NCBI RefSeq assembly: GCF_024506435.1
Contig: NZ_JANIET010000001.1
Span: forward strand, 2,232,001 to 2,296,000
Source of the DNA: Pantoea trifolii
GTDB taxonomy: Bacteria; Pseudomonadota; Gammaproteobacteria; Enterobacterales; Enterobacteriaceae
Length of the DNA: 64,000 nt
Direction: 5' to 3'
Position 1 is the first letter of the stretch, and each line of letters starts with the position of its first letter. Positions 9,652 to 19,021 of this stretch are shown piece by piece. Both the position numbers and the translations under genes were made by a program. Under the pieces are notes generated by a model. It worked only from the letters and a program-made list of their open reading frames with translations, was not told the DNA's origin and did no database searches.

Positions 9652-11292
9652 TTAATGTTTAATGATATACAGGTTTTTATCGACGGTTTTATCCAGCGGA
9701 TCGTTGCCGGTATAACCGCCCACGTAAGGTTTCACCAAACGCGCATTGACGTAGTAGTAAACCGGCACAATGGTGCTGTCTTTATCCAGAATCTGCTCAG
9801 CTTTCTGATAATCCGCTACGCGCGCTTTATCGTCTGTGGCTTTAACCGCATCGTGGATAACTTTATCGAAGTCAGCGCTCTTGTAATGCGAGGTGTTACT
9901 GCTGCTGTCAGACAGCATGATGTTCAGGAATGAAGTCGGTTCGTTGTAATCCGCACACCATGCCGCACGAGAGACATCAAAGTTGCCCTGATGACGCGTA
10001 TCCAGGAAGGTTTTCCACTCCTGGTTTTCCAGCTTGATGTTGACGCCGATGTTTTTCTTCCAGATAGAAGAGGCAGCGATAGCCAGTTTCTTGTGCAGAT
10101 CGGAGGTGTTGTACAGCAGATTGAAGGTCAGCGGTTTATCCGCAGTGTAACCCGCTTCAGCCAACAGCTTTTTCGCTTCTTCGTTACGCTTGTTCTGATC
10201 CCACTTGAACCAATCCGGCGGCAGCAGTTCCATGCCATCGGTGGCTGGCGGGGTGAAGCTGTAAGCCGGTTGCTGACCTTGTGCCAGAACCTTGTTCACC
10301 ATGATGTCGCGATCCAGACCGAGTTTCAGCGCGGTACGGACGCGTGGATCGGTGAATGGCGCTTTCTGGTTGTTAATTTCGTAGTAATAGGTGCACAAAT
10401 ATGGCTTCACCATCAACTCTTTGCCGTTATCACGCTGCAGTTTTTTGAACAGCTCGATTGGCATGTTGTTGTAGGTAATATCGCTGCCGTTCTCAGAGAA
10501 GTAACGGTTAACGTCGCTGACTTCAGAGTTGATTGGCAGGAAGGTAACTTTGTTCAGAACGGTGTGCTCGTTGTCCCAATACTGCGTGTTACGCACCAGC
10601 GTTACGCGTTCGTTGATCACGTGGGATTCAAGTTTGAATGCGCCGTTACCAACCCAGTTCTGCGGTTGGGTCCACTGATCGCCAAATTTGTCGATAGCAG
10701 GCTTATACACCGGAGACATCACGGAGTTGATCAACAGCTTATAGAAGTACGGTACGGGCTCGCTCAGCGTCACTTCCAGCGTGTGATCGTCGATGGCTTT
10801 TACACCCAGCTCGGAAGTTGGCTTTTTACCGGCGATGATGTCGTCAACGTTGACGATGTGACCGTATTGCGGATAGCTGGCGTATGGAGATGCGGTTTTC
10901 GGATCGACCAGGCGCTGCCAGCTGTAAACGAAATCTTGCGCAGTGACCGGTTCACCGTTGGACCATTTAGCGTTCTTACGCAGGTGGAAAGTCCAGACTT
11001 TGAAATCTTTGTTTTCCCAGCTTTCCGCCACGCCCGGAACCGGTTTGCCATCGCTGTCGCTGGTGATCAAACCTTCATACAGGTCACGCGCGATGTTGTC
11101 TTCGGGAACACCTTCAATCTTGTGGGGATCCAGCGACTGTACTTCATCGCCGTTACCGCGAACCAGTTCCTGTTTTGCTGCCAATTCAACGCCTGCTGGC
11201 ACTGTTGCGGCCAGCGCGGCATTCCCTGCCAGCGCGCCGATTGCTGCTAATACACCCGCTGCAATCAGGCTTTTTTTTGTGATGTTGTTCAT
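9652..11292 (-). CDS. oppA: Periplasmic oligopeptide-binding protein OppA
   Basis: This is the substrate-binding protein of the importer: 546 residues against 543 in E. coli. A Sec signal peptide (residues 1-28, MNNITKKSLIAAGVLAAIGA then an ALA cleavage site) precedes a family-5 solute-binding domain. Typical segments are SLDPHKIEGVPEDN, TAQDFVYSWQRLVDPKTAS and DYNEPTSFLNIMLSDSS. It lies directly upstream of oppBCDF. A second, tandem oppA-like gene ends 159 bp upstream of it. Confidence 0.96.
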   Translation of the reverse strand: MNNITKKSLIAAGVLAAIGALAGNAALAATVPAGVELAAKQELVRGNGDEVQSLDPHKIEGVPEDNIARDLYEGLITSDSDGKPVPGVAESWENKDFKVWTFHLRKNAKWSNGEPVTAQDFVYSWQRLVDPKTASPYASYPQYGHIVNVDDIIAGKKPTSELGVKAIDDHTLEVTLSEPVPYFYKLLINSVMSPVYKPAIDKFGDQWTQPQNWVGNGAFKLESHVINERVTLVRNTQYWDNEHTVLNKVTFLPINSEVSDVNRYFSENGSDITYNNMPIELFKKLQRDNGKELMVKPYLCTYYYEINNQKAPFTDPRVRTALKLGLDRDIMVNKVLAQGQQPAYSFTPPATDGMELLPPDWFKWDQNKRNEEAKKLLAEAGYTADKPLTFNLLYNTSDLHKKLAIAASSIWKKNIGVNIKLENQEWKTFLDTRHQGNFDVSRAAWCADYNEPTSFLNIMLSDSSSNTSHYKSADFDKVIHDAVKATDDKARVADYQKAEQILDKDSTIVPVYYYVNARLVKPYVGGYTGNDPLDKTVDKNLYIIKH

Positions 11293-11451
11293 TATTACGC
11301 TCCAGTTTTATTATCTTTACCGGGTCGATTTAACGCCCGGCGTACCCCGTTTCCAGGTGATCTTCGCGTGTCTGAACGAAGACCCTAATCACCCTTCAGG
11401 GTTTACCACGGTAAAGTGCCGCCCGACTGTAGCGCCGGATCGGTCCATTAC
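11293..11451 (-). other. oppA leader / intergenic region with several small hairpins
   Basis: The 159 bp between the second oppA-like gene and oppA hold three short inverted repeats: TCTTCG/CGAAGA at 11361-11382, ACCCT/AGGGT at 11391-11402, and TTTACC/GGTAAA at 11402-11415. GGAGCG before the oppA ATG is the ribosome site. The region probably carries the end of the upstream transcript and the oppA promoter or leader. oppA of enteric bacteria is a known target of the small RNA GcvB, but I cannot place a site here. Confidence 0.45.
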
Positions 11452-13086
11452 TCAATGTTTCTTTATGTAATAGTATTTCAACGCCAGCATGTCCTGTGGA
11501 TCTTTACCGGTAAAACCGCCCACCCAAGGTTTGACCAACCGCACGCTAACGCGGTAGTAGACCGGTACGATTGGCGAATCTTTATCAAGTTGCGCTTCAG
11601 CTTGCTGATAAAGAGCGGCGCGCTTTGCTTCATCTGAAGTGGTTAATGTTTGCTGAATTAACTGGTCAAACGCCGAACTTTGGTAAAACGCGGTATTATT
11701 TGATGAACCGCTCAAAAGCATATTCAGGAAGGTTGAGGGCTCGTTGTAATCTGCGCACCATGTCGCGCGTACCACGTCATACTGCGCCTGGTGACGCGTC
11801 TCCAGCAGCGTTTTCCACTCCTGATTCTGTAATGTCACCACCGCACCGAGATTTTTTTGCCACATCGAGGCCGCAGCAATCGCCTGTCGCTTGTTCTGTT
11901 CGGAGGTGTTGTACAACAGCGTAAAACGCAGCGGGTTTTGTTGATTAAAGCCGGCATCTGCCAGTAACTGCTTGGCGCTGGCATTACGCTCGGATTGCGT
12001 TTGTTGCGCCCAGGCCGGTGGGGAGAGCGTGATACCGTGGGTAAACGGCGGCGTCAATTCGTAGGCAGGAATTTGCCCCTGGCCCATGATCTTCTGCGCG
12101 ATGATGTCGCGATCAAGGGTTAACTTCAGCGCGGCGCGTACTCGGACATCATCGAATGGCGCTTTTTTGTTGTTGATTTCGTAATAGAAGGTGCACAGCA
12201 GCGGACTGATTTTGACCTCATCGCCGAGATCCTGCTGTAACTTTTTAAACAGCTCCGGCGGCACCACACTGTTGGTCATATCGGTGCCACCGCTGCGATA
12301 ACGGTTGATATCACTGTTCTCTGAAGAGAGCGGCAAGAACACGCCCTCTTCAATCACCGTGTGTGCATTATCCCAATACTGCGGATTGCGTTTCACCACG
12401 ATTTTTTCATTCACCACCCAGTCCGACAGCGTAAAAGCGCCATTGCCAACATAGTGTTGCGGCTGCGTCCACTGCTCGCCCCACTGGTCTATCGCCGGAC
12501 GATAGACCGGTTTCATCGCACTGTGGGCCAGCATAGCAACAAAATAGGGAACGGGTTCAGAAAGGGTGACTTGTAGATGACGATCGTCGAGGGCTTTAAC
12601 CCCGAGTTCAGCCGGCGCAGCTTTACCAGACAGGATGGCATCAACGTTGGCGACATGGGCCGCCTGTAAATAGCTGGCGTAAGGGGAAGCAGTTTTGGGA
12701 TCGGCCAGGCGCTGCCAACTGTAGACGAAATCCTGGGCGGTAACGGGCTGGCCATTACTCCAGCGCGCATCTTCTCGCAGCGTGAAAGTCCAGATGCGCC
12801 CTTCTTCGCTTTGCCACTGCTTAGCGACACCGGGGACAAGCTGACCGTTATTATCGGTTTCAACCAGACCTTCCAGCAAATTACGCATGACATTGGATTC
12901 TGGCACGCCCTCCGCTTTCTGCGGATCGAGCGTTGCCACCTCACTGCCATTATTAATCACGATCCGCTGTAATTCTGATAATTGAGTGCCTGCGGGAATT
13001 TGTGCTGCCTGGCTTGAGGCCATTGCGCCTGTGAGACATAAGGCAAGCACTGAACGTACGGCCGTTTTCGCTACCATGCATTTCAT
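11452..13086 (-). CDS. Second OppA-like peptide-binding protein
   Basis: A paralogue of the downstream OppA with the same architecture and almost the same length (544 residues from the ATG at 13086; a TTG at 13092 would give 546). A signal peptide ends near ASSQA. Shared segments include TLDPQKAEGVPESNV, TAQDFVYSWQRLADPKTAS and DYNEPSTFLNMLLSGSS. The two proteins differ through much of the surface, so this is an old duplication. It most likely offers a different peptide specificity to the same OppBCDF channel. MppA, the E. coli OppA paralogue for murein peptides, is an alternative identity that I cannot settle. Confidence 0.9.
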   Translation of the reverse strand: MKCMVAKTAVRSVLALCLTGAMASSQAAQIPAGTQLSELQRIVINNGSEVATLDPQKAEGVPESNVMRNLLEGLVETDNNGQLVPGVAKQWQSEEGRIWTFTLREDARWSNGQPVTAQDFVYSWQRLADPKTASPYASYLQAAHVANVDAILSGKAAPAELGVKALDDRHLQVTLSEPVPYFVAMLAHSAMKPVYRPAIDQWGEQWTQPQHYVGNGAFTLSDWVVNEKIVVKRNPQYWDNAHTVIEEGVFLPLSSENSDINRYRSGGTDMTNSVVPPELFKKLQQDLGDEVKISPLLCTFYYEINNKKAPFDDVRVRAALKLTLDRDIIAQKIMGQGQIPAYELTPPFTHGITLSPPAWAQQTQSERNASAKQLLADAGFNQQNPLRFTLLYNTSEQNKRQAIAAASMWQKNLGAVVTLQNQEWKTLLETRHQAQYDVVRATWCADYNEPSTFLNMLLSGSSNNTAFYQSSAFDQLIQQTLTTSDEAKRAALYQQAEAQLDKDSPIVPVYYRVSVRLVKPWVGGFTGKDPQDMLALKYYYIKKH

Positions 13087-13659
13087 CAACAAATATCAAC
13101 CTTAATCATAAGCCTGATAGCCTTTAAGCAAGAAGCGTACACATTTGTCGCTATCAGATAAAAAATTTGTGATGTGCCGAAAATTATCAGAACCGATGCC
13201 CGCACGCCAAAGCTAAACTGCAAAAATGTTAGCAGATTCTCTTTTATCACGTTCTGGTAGGGAGGAAAAGTGTTAATTATTAGGATGAAATAACGATTAA
13301 AACACTGATTAATATAAATATAATTTCGTTATCGCATATATTTTATTCATTATTGTTATTAAGTTATAATTTTTATGAATATAACTGCAAAACCATCACA
13401 TTCCAACATAATGATTTCATCATCTAGCTAATGACTTTTCCGTAATGCTAATAAGAAAGAATTTTACAGAGTATTTATCTGTGATAATTATCACAATTTA
13501 ATGTGAGTTACTGGATGCGTTTATCAGGATTAGTAGTAAAAGTGATGCGGAGGTTAATGCGTTAAGAAGGATGAATAAAATTACCAAAATGGTGCAATTA
13601 AGTCTAACGTTGCACCATTGTGGATCGCATTGCAGGTTAAGATTAAAAATTAAGGGCTA
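13087..13659 (-). other. AT-rich region upstream of the second oppA-like gene
   Basis: These 573 bp have no credible gene. From about 13240 to 13520 the sequence is very AT-rich (runs of TTA and ATT), unlike its surroundings, and suits binding by H-NS or Lrp-type proteins. It must contain the promoter of the opp cluster, read leftward. E. coli also has a long spacer between ychE and oppA. A hairpin at 13588-13619 belongs to the end of ychE. Confidence 0.5.
13588..13619 (-). terminator. Stem-loop downstream of ychE
   Basis: AATGGTGCAA (13588-13597) and TTGCACCATT (13610-13619) form a perfect 10-bp inverted repeat with a 12-base loop. On the minus strand it lies about 40 bases after the ychE stop and is followed by TTGGTAATTTT. 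This is a plausible terminator with an imperfect T-tract. Confidence 0.55.
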
Positions 13660-14307
13660 CTAATTGAGTAATCCGGGGAAAATTGATTTCATGCCGGTGA
13701 CAACAAACTCTATGCCCAATGCCATTAACAACAATCCCATGATACGAGTGATAACGTTGATCCCGGTTTGGCCAAGTACTCGCACCATTAATGGTGCAGC
13801 GCGAAACAGCAGCCAACAGCAAAACGCGAAAATTGCAATCGCGATACTAAAGCCAATTAGGTTCTGCCAACTGTGATAACGCGTACTCCAGACGATGGTT
13901 GAACTTATTGCGCCGGGACCGGCCATCAACGGTAAAGCCAGCGGTACCACACCAATACTTTCACGAATGGCGCTCTCTGACTTCTCCTGCTTGTTCTGCT
14001 TATCCTCACCCAGTTTTCCGCTGATCATCGACATCGCGATGGTAACGACCAGAATCCCACCGGCAATACGGAACGAATCTATCGAAATACCAAACAGATG
14101 CAGGATGCCATCACCAAGGAAAAGTGACGTCCACAGGATAATGGCGACGGCCAGGTTCGCGGTGAGGTTGGTTTTGTTGCGCTCAACCACACCCTGATAG
14201 CTGGTCATACTGATAAAGACCGGGATGATACCTACCGGATTTACCAGGGCAAACAAACCGACAAAAAACTTAATGTAGCCGGATAGATCAAGTAGCACGG
14301 GGTTCAA
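13660..14307 (-). CDS. ychE: YchE, MarC-family (UPF0056) membrane protein
   Basis: The 215 residues equal E. coli YchE. It begins MNPVLLDLSGYIKFFVGLFA and has six hydrophobic segments, with the family signatures FVGLFALVNPVGIIPVF and PLALPLMAGPGAIS. MarC-family proteins are inner-membrane proteins of unknown transport activity. It lies between the opp cluster and the divergent adhE, as in E. coli. It ends with TAG at 13660-13662. Confidence 0.94.
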   Translation of the reverse strand: MNPVLLDLSGYIKFFVGLFALVNPVGIIPVFISMTSYQGVVERNKTNLTANLAVAIILWTSLFLGDGILHLFGISIDSFRIAGGILVVTIAMSMISGKLGEDKQNKQEKSESAIRESIGVVPLALPLMAGPGAISSTIVWSTRYHSWQNLIGFSIAIAIFAFCCWLLFRAAPLMVRVLGQTGINVITRIMGLLLMALGIEFVVTGMKSIFPGLLN

Positions 14308-14542
14308 AGTGGGCTCCGGTAAAGTCTGAGTAGAAAAACGCGCTTAATGTAGTGCATAAGCCGGGCGGAAAACCAGAGGCGCCAACAGAAATTTATGCTG
14401 CCGGCAAAGCTTTAAGTCAGTTCTTTCAACTACTGTTAAAGTTGGGTTATGGCAATGAAGCCAGCAGGGACCGCAGATGTGGCACATCACGCTAACTTTA
14501 CTTGCAAAAGTTAGTGCTGAAAGGTGTCAGCTTGGATCAGGA

Positions 14543-14556
14543 TTGATCTGTATCAA
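14543..14556 (+). promoter_or_regulatory. FNR-type binding site upstream of adhE
   Basis: TTGAT-CTGT-ATCAA is an exact match to the FNR consensus TTGATnnnnATCAA. Its position upstream of a fermentation gene supports anaerobic activation. The site is seen directly; its use is inferred. Confidence 0.7.
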
Positions 14557-14564
14557 AATTTACC

Positions 14565-14580
14565 TACCCCATCAGGGGTA
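14565..14580 (+). promoter_or_regulatory. NarL/NarP-type 7-2-7 site upstream of adhE
   Basis: TACCCCA-TC-AGGGGTA is an inverted pair of heptamers spaced by two bases. The right arm fits the NarL heptamer consensus fully and the left arm differs in one base. In E. coli adhE is repressed by nitrate through NarL, which agrees with this position next to the proposed promoter. Confidence 0.6.
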
Positions 14581-14753
14581 ATCTTACCCCGTCGAAACAA
14601 CTTCCTGACGCTTAAGCATCTTGACCAGGAAACCCTTTTAGTAAGCAAAGGCAAAACAGTCGCCAACCTGACCAAAATATAAGCATAGCGTGACTATACT
14701 TCTGGATTCAGGCTTGTTTACTAAAAGAGTTTAACTTCCTTCAGGAGAGCACT

Positions 14754-17429
14754 ATGGCCGTTACTAATGTTGCCGAACTTAATGCACTGGTTGAACGTGT
14801 AAAAAAGGCACAGCGTGAGTACGCTAATTTTAGTCAGGAACAAGTTGATGCAATCTTCCGCGCCGCCGCACTTGCTGCTGCAGACGCACGAATTCCTCTC
14901 GCCAAGCTGGCCGTTGCCGAATCAGGCATGGGTATTGTTGAAGACAAAGTGATCAAGAACCACTTTGCTTCTGAATACATCTACAACGCTTACAAAGACG
15001 AAAAAACCTGCGGTATCCTCGCCACTGATGACACCTTCGGCACCATTACCATTGCTGAACCGATTGGCCTAATCTGCGGTATCGTTCCAACCACCAACCC
15101 AACCTCTACCGCTATTTTTAAAGCGCTGATTAGCCTGAAAACCCGCAACGGCATTATCTTCTCTCCGCATCCACGTGCAAAAGATGCAACCAACAAAGCC
15201 GCAGATATTGTGCTGCAGGCAGCGATTGCGGCAGGTGCACCAAAAGATATTATCGGCTGGATCGATACCCCTTCTGTCGAGCTTTCTAATCAGTTAATGC
15301 ATCACCCCGATATCAACCTGATCCTTGCAACCGGTGGTCCGGGCATGGTGAAAGCCGCCTACAGTTCCGGTAAGCCGGCAATTGGTGTGGGTGCGGGTAA
15401 CACGCCAGTCGTAATTGATGAAACAGCGGATATCAAACGCGCTGTCGCGTCTATCCTGATGTCGAAAACCTTCGATAACGGTGTGATTTGTGCTTCTGAA
15501 CAATCCGTGATTGTGGTTGATTCGGCTTATGACGCGGTTCGTGAGCGTTTTGCCAGCCACGGCGGCTACCTGCTGCAAGGTAAGGAGCTGAAAGCCATTC
15601 AGGATATCATTCTGAAGAATGGCGCGTTAAACGCCGCGATTGTAGGCCAGCCAGCGACCAAGATTGCCGAATTGGCCGGAATTAGCGTGCCTGCAACTAC
15701 CAAGATTCTGATTGGCGAGGTGAAACTGGTTGATGAATCTGAGCCATTCGCGCATGAAAAACTGTCTCCAACTTTAGCGATGTACCGTGCGAAGGATTAC
15801 CACGACGCGGTCGATAAAGCTGAGAAACTGGTAACGATGGGCGGTATCGGCCACACCTCATGCCTGTATACCGACCAGGATAACCAGATCGAACGCGTGC
15901 ACTACTTCGGCGACAAAATGAAGACCGCACGAATTCTGATTAACACGCCTGCATCACAAGGCGGTATCGGTGACCTGTACAACTTCAAGCTTGCTCCATC
16001 ACTGACGCTGGGCTGTGGTTCATGGGGCGGTAACTCCATTTCTGAAAACGTGGGACCAAAACATCTCATCAACAAGAAAACCGTGGCCAAGCGAGCTGAG
16101 AATATGTTGTGGCATAAACTTCCAAAGTCTATTTACTTCCGTCGTGGCTCACTGCCGATTGCCCTGGAAGAAGTGGCAACTGATGGAGCAAAACGCGCCT
16201 TTATCGTTACTGACCGCTTCCTGTTCAATAACGGCTATGCGGATCAGGTGACCTGCGTACTGAAATCACACGGCATCGAAACCGAAGTCTTCTTTGAAGT
16301 CGAAGCTGACCCAACGCTGAGCATCGTCCGTAAAGGTGCAGAGCAGATGAACAGCTTTAAACCTGATGTGATTATCGCACTCGGCGGTGGCTCACCGATG
16401 GATGCAGCAAAAATCATGTGGGTGATGTACGAGCATCCTGAAACGCATTTCGAAGAGCTGGCACTGCGCTTTATGGACATCCGTAAACGCATCTATAAGT
16501 TCCCGAAAATGGGCGTCAAAGCGCGCATGGTTGCCATCACGACCACTTCCGGTACCGGTTCAGAAGTTACACCGTTTGCCGTGGTGACGGACGATGCAAC
16601 CGGCCAGAAATATCCATTAGCGGATTATGCGCTGACGCCTGACATGGCCATTGTTGACGCCAACCTGGTAATGGATATGCCACGTTCACTCTGCGCCTTC
16701 GGTGGTCTGGATGCGGTAACGCACTCGCTAGAAGCCTACGTTTCCGTATTAGCGAACGAGTATTCTGACGGCCAGGCTTTGCAAGCACTAAAACTGCTGA
16801 AAGAGAATTTGCCTGCCAGCTATCGCGATGGCGCGAAAAATCCAGTTGCTCGCGAACGTGTTCACAATGCGGCGACTATCGCGGGGATTGCGTTTGCTAA
16901 CGCCTTCCTGGGTGTATGTCACTCAATGGCGCATAAATTGGGTTCTGAGTTCCACATTCCTCACGGTCTGGCAAACGCCCTACTGATTTCAAACGTCATT
17001 CGCTACAACGCCAATGACAACCCGACCAAGCAGACGGCTTTCAGCCAGTATGATCGTCCACAAGCACGTCGTCGTTATGCTGAGATCGCCGACCATCTGG
17101 GACTTTCCGCTGCTGGCGACCGTACCGCTCAGAAAATTGAAAAACTGCTCGCCTGGCTTGAAGAGATGAAAACGCAGTTGGGCATTCCAACCTCTATCCG
17201 CGAAGCGGGTGTGCAAGAGGCAGACTTCCTTGCGAAAGTTGACAAGCTGGCTGAGGATGCATTCGATGACCAATGTACCGGCGCGAACCCACGCTATCCG
17301 CTGATTGCTGAGTTAAAACAAATCATGCTGGATACCTTCTACGGCCGTGAATTCTCTGAGTCACTAAATGAGAAAGCTGAAGAAGTTAAAGCCGAAGTAA
17401 AAGTTGATAAGAAAATGAAGAAAGCGTAA
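14754..17429 (+). CDS. adhE: Bifunctional acetaldehyde-CoA/alcohol dehydrogenase AdhE
   Basis: The 891 residues equal E. coli AdhE. The N-terminal aldehyde dehydrogenase half (about 1-440) has the catalytic Cys246 (NGVICASEQSV) and the NAD-binding GVGAGNTP region. The C-terminal iron-dependent alcohol dehydrogenase half has GGGSPMDAAKIMW and the metal-binding stretch HSMAHKLGSEFHIPHG. It reduces acetyl-CoA to acetaldehyde and then ethanol, reoxidising NADH in fermentation; the family forms long spirosome filaments. The C-terminus is Lys/Glu-rich. The ribosome site is CAGGAG. A strong terminator follows. Confidence 0.98.
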   Translation: MAVTNVAELNALVERVKKAQREYANFSQEQVDAIFRAAALAAADARIPLAKLAVAESGMGIVEDKVIKNHFASEYIYNAYKDEKTCGILATDDTFGTITIAEPIGLICGIVPTTNPTSTAIFKALISLKTRNGIIFSPHPRAKDATNKAADIVLQAAIAAGAPKDIIGWIDTPSVELSNQLMHHPDINLILATGGPGMVKAAYSSGKPAIGVGAGNTPVVIDETADIKRAVASILMSKTFDNGVICASEQSVIVVDSAYDAVRERFASHGGYLLQGKELKAIQDIILKNGALNAAIVGQPATKIAELAGISVPATTKILIGEVKLVDESEPFAHEKLSPTLAMYRAKDYHDAVDKAEKLVTMGGIGHTSCLYTDQDNQIERVHYFGDKMKTARILINTPASQGGIGDLYNFKLAPSLTLGCGSWGGNSISENVGPKHLINKKTVAKRAENMLWHKLPKSIYFRRGSLPIALEEVATDGAKRAFIVTDRFLFNNGYADQVTCVLKSHGIETEVFFEVEADPTLSIVRKGAEQMNSFKPDVIIALGGGSPMDAAKIMWVMYEHPETHFEELALRFMDIRKRIYKFPKMGVKARMVAITTTSGTGSEVTPFAVVTDDATGQKYPLADYALTPDMAIVDANLVMDMPRSLCAFGGLDAVTHSLEAYVSVLANEYSDGQALQALKLLKENLPASYRDGAKNPVARERVHNAATIAGIAFANAFLGVCHSMAHKLGSEFHIPHGLANALLISNVIRYNANDNPTKQTAFSQYDRPQARRRYAEIADHLGLSAAGDRTAQKIEKLLAWLEEMKTQLGIPTSIREAGVQEADFLAKVDKLAEDAFDDQCTGANPRYPLIAELKQIMLDTFYGREFSESLNEKAEEVKAEVKVDKKMKKA

Positions 17430-17441
17430 AGCGCTTTAAAC

Positions 17442-17468
17442 AAAAAACCCGCTACGGCGGGTTTTTTT
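17442..17468. terminator. Bidirectional terminator between adhE and tdk
   Basis: AACCCGC and GCGGGTT form a 7-bp stem around TACG, with six A's before and seven T's after. It serves both convergent genes. Confidence 0.92.
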
Positions 17469-17484
17469 ATGGCTTGCTGATGAG

Positions 17485-18105
17485 TTAGGCCTGGGGCGAT
17501 TGTGAGCCATATATCGCCTGAAGGGAACCTTCATCAATCGCCTGCTTATAATGTTTACGGCAGACCGATATATAGCGCTCATTGCCACCAATCACTACCT
17601 GCTCGCCTTCGCTAAAAGGCTTACCCTTTGCATCGAGACGAAGGACCATGCTGGCTTTTCTGCCACAATGGCAGATAGTTTTAAGCTCAACCAGCTTATC
17701 CGCCCATGCCAGTAAATATTGGCTACCCACAAACAGCTCTCCACGGAAATCCGTGCGCAGGCCATAGCAAAGCACTGGAATATCCAGATTGTCGACAACA
17801 TCAGATAACGCTTTCACCTGTTCGCGCGTCAGGAACTGGCTTTCATCGACTAACACACAATGCACGGGTTGCTTCGCATGCTCTGCCGCTATTTCTTCAT
17901 CGAGCCTTGTCTCATCGTTATATAAAAATGCAGGAGACGAAAGACCGATGCGTGAACTGACTTTACCTGCACCGAAGCGGTTATCAATCTCGGCGGTATA
18001 AACCAGCGATCGCATCCCGCGCTCGTGGTAATTATAAGAAGATTGCAGCAAAGCCGTTGATTTACCCGCATTCATCGCAGAGTAATAAAAATAAAGTTGA
18101 GCCAT
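17485..18105 (-). CDS. tdk: Thymidine kinase
   Basis: The 206-residue protein matches type-II bacterial thymidine kinase (E. coli 205). The P-loop is [13 protein letters not shown] near residues 8-20, the Walker B-like motif is VLVDESQFL, and the lasso/Zn region contains [12 protein letters not shown] and a later Cys (ISVCRKHY). It phosphorylates thymidine to dTMP in the salvage pathway. It is convergent with adhE and divergent from hns, as in E. coli. Confidence 0.96.
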   Translation of the reverse strand: MAQLYFYYSAMNAGKSTALLQSSYNYHERGMRSLVYTAEIDNRFGAGKVSSRIGLSSPAFLYNDETRLDEEIAAEHAKQPVHCVLVDESQFLTREQVKALSDVVDNLDIPVLCYGLRTDFRGELFVGSQYLLAWADKLVELKTICHCGRKASMVLRLDAKGKPFSEGEQVVIGGNERYISVCRKHYKQAIDEGSLQAIYGSQSPQA

Positions 18106-18518
18106 TAGAAAATCTCATCGTAGCCTATATCTGTTGCGCCGCAGTTTACCATAAAGCTGTATAACTGTAGCGATGCATTATTTTTATCATTTGCTCAAAT
18201 TAACATCACCATCAAGATGGATATCATAGCGCCTAATAAAGAGAGCACGTTTTGACAAAGTAGCGATTAAGCCGATATTTTATTCGTTTTAATTAAAGCC
18301 GAAGCGTCAGGGTTAGCGTGGGCTTAGCGTTCAGCCTACTAAGCCAGTTAAAAAAGATTGCCAGATAAGTAAATATATTCTGAATAGCGTTATAAAATCG
18401 CACTCCATTTTTATTTTTTACGTTTTGCTTTTAAATCCGGCTATTGCAGTTATTTTTTTGCACCACTATTATGAGTCGGCAGAACAACCTCCATTTATTA
18501 TATTTTGAGATTAGGACA
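18106..18518 (+). other. AT-rich spacer between tdk and hns
   Basis: These 413 bp hold no credible gene. Most of the stretch is AT-rich. The hns promoter lies at 18444-18472. hns is known to repress itself through AT-rich, curved DNA upstream, and this region fits that role. I saw nothing else distinct in it. Confidence 0.5.
18444..18472 (+). promoter_or_regulatory. hns promoter (sigma-70 type)
   Basis: TTGCAG (18444-18449) and TATTAT (18467-18472) are spaced by exactly 17 bases, about 50 bases before the hns start. The E. coli hns promoter, as I recall it, has TTGCAC and TATTAT at the same spacing and relative position. Confidence 0.75.
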
Positions 18519-18926
18519 ATGAGCGAAGCACTTAAAATTCTTAATAATATCCGTACATTGCGCGCACAGGCTCGGGAATGCTCTCTGGAAACATTGGAAG
18601 AGATGCTGGAAAAACTCGAAGTTGTGGTCAATGAGCGTCGTGAAGATGATACTCATGCACAAGCGGAAAATGCAGAGCGCACACGCAAGCTTGAACAGTA
18701 TCGCGAAATGCTGATTGCCGATGGTATCGACCCAAATGAGCTATTGCAGGCATTATCTGAAACGAAAGTTCCGGGTAAAACCAAGCGCGCTGCACGCCCC
18801 GCTAAATATTCTTATGTTGATGAAAACGGTGAAAACCGTACCTGGACTGGCCAGGGCCGCACGCCTGCTGTGATTAAAAAAGCAATTGAAGAACAAGGTA
18901 AACAACTGGACGATTTCCTACTGTAA
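18519..18926 (+). CDS. hns: Nucleoid protein H-NS
   Basis: This 135-residue protein starts [20 protein letters not shown]. It has the N-terminal coiled-coil dimerisation region (about 1-80), a short linker ([20 protein letters not shown]) and the C-terminal DNA-binding domain. The minor-groove motif [15 protein letters not shown] carries the QGR core. H-NS silences AT-rich and horizontally acquired DNA. The start follows TTAGGAC; an upstream in-frame TTG at 18444 is inside the promoter and is rejected. It faces uge across a shared terminator. Confidence 0.97.
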   Translation: MSEALKILNNIRTLRAQARECSLETLEEMLEKLEVVVNERREDDTHAQAENAERTRKLEQYREMLIADGIDPNELLQALSETKVPGKTKRAARPAKYSYVDENGENRTWTGQGRTPAVIKKAIEEQGKQLDDFLL

Positions 18927-18984
18927 TCATTCCAGCGCTCAGAATTGTAATTAGTTCACTACTAATTCACTTTGACCAGGCAAG

Positions 18985-19012
18985 AAAAAGGAAGCCAATG
19001 GCTTCCTTTTTT
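18985..19012. terminator. Bidirectional terminator between hns and uge
   Basis: AAAAAGGAAGCC and GGCTTCCTTTTT pair over a three-base loop, giving a strong stem with A- and T-tracts on either side. Confidence 0.9.
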
Positions 19013-19021
19013 AATGCTTAA

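Larger units (their letters stand above)
14308..14753 (+). promoter_or_regulatory. adhE upstream control region
   Basis: The 446 bp between ychE and adhE hold no gene. A perfect FNR-type box (14543-14556) and a NarL/NarP-type inverted heptamer pair (14565-14580) lie about 200 bases before the adhE start. TAATCT at 14579-14584 could be a -10 element placing the FNR box near -41. The last 60 bases (TTTACTAAAAGAGTTTAAC then TTCAGGAGAGCAC) closely match the E. coli adhE leader and contain the ribosome site. Confidence 0.65.

Noticed and set aside
9991-11250. A 419-codon open frame opposite oppA
   Set aside because: It lies entirely antisense to a certain gene, has no ribosome site or family features, and follows from oppA codon bias.
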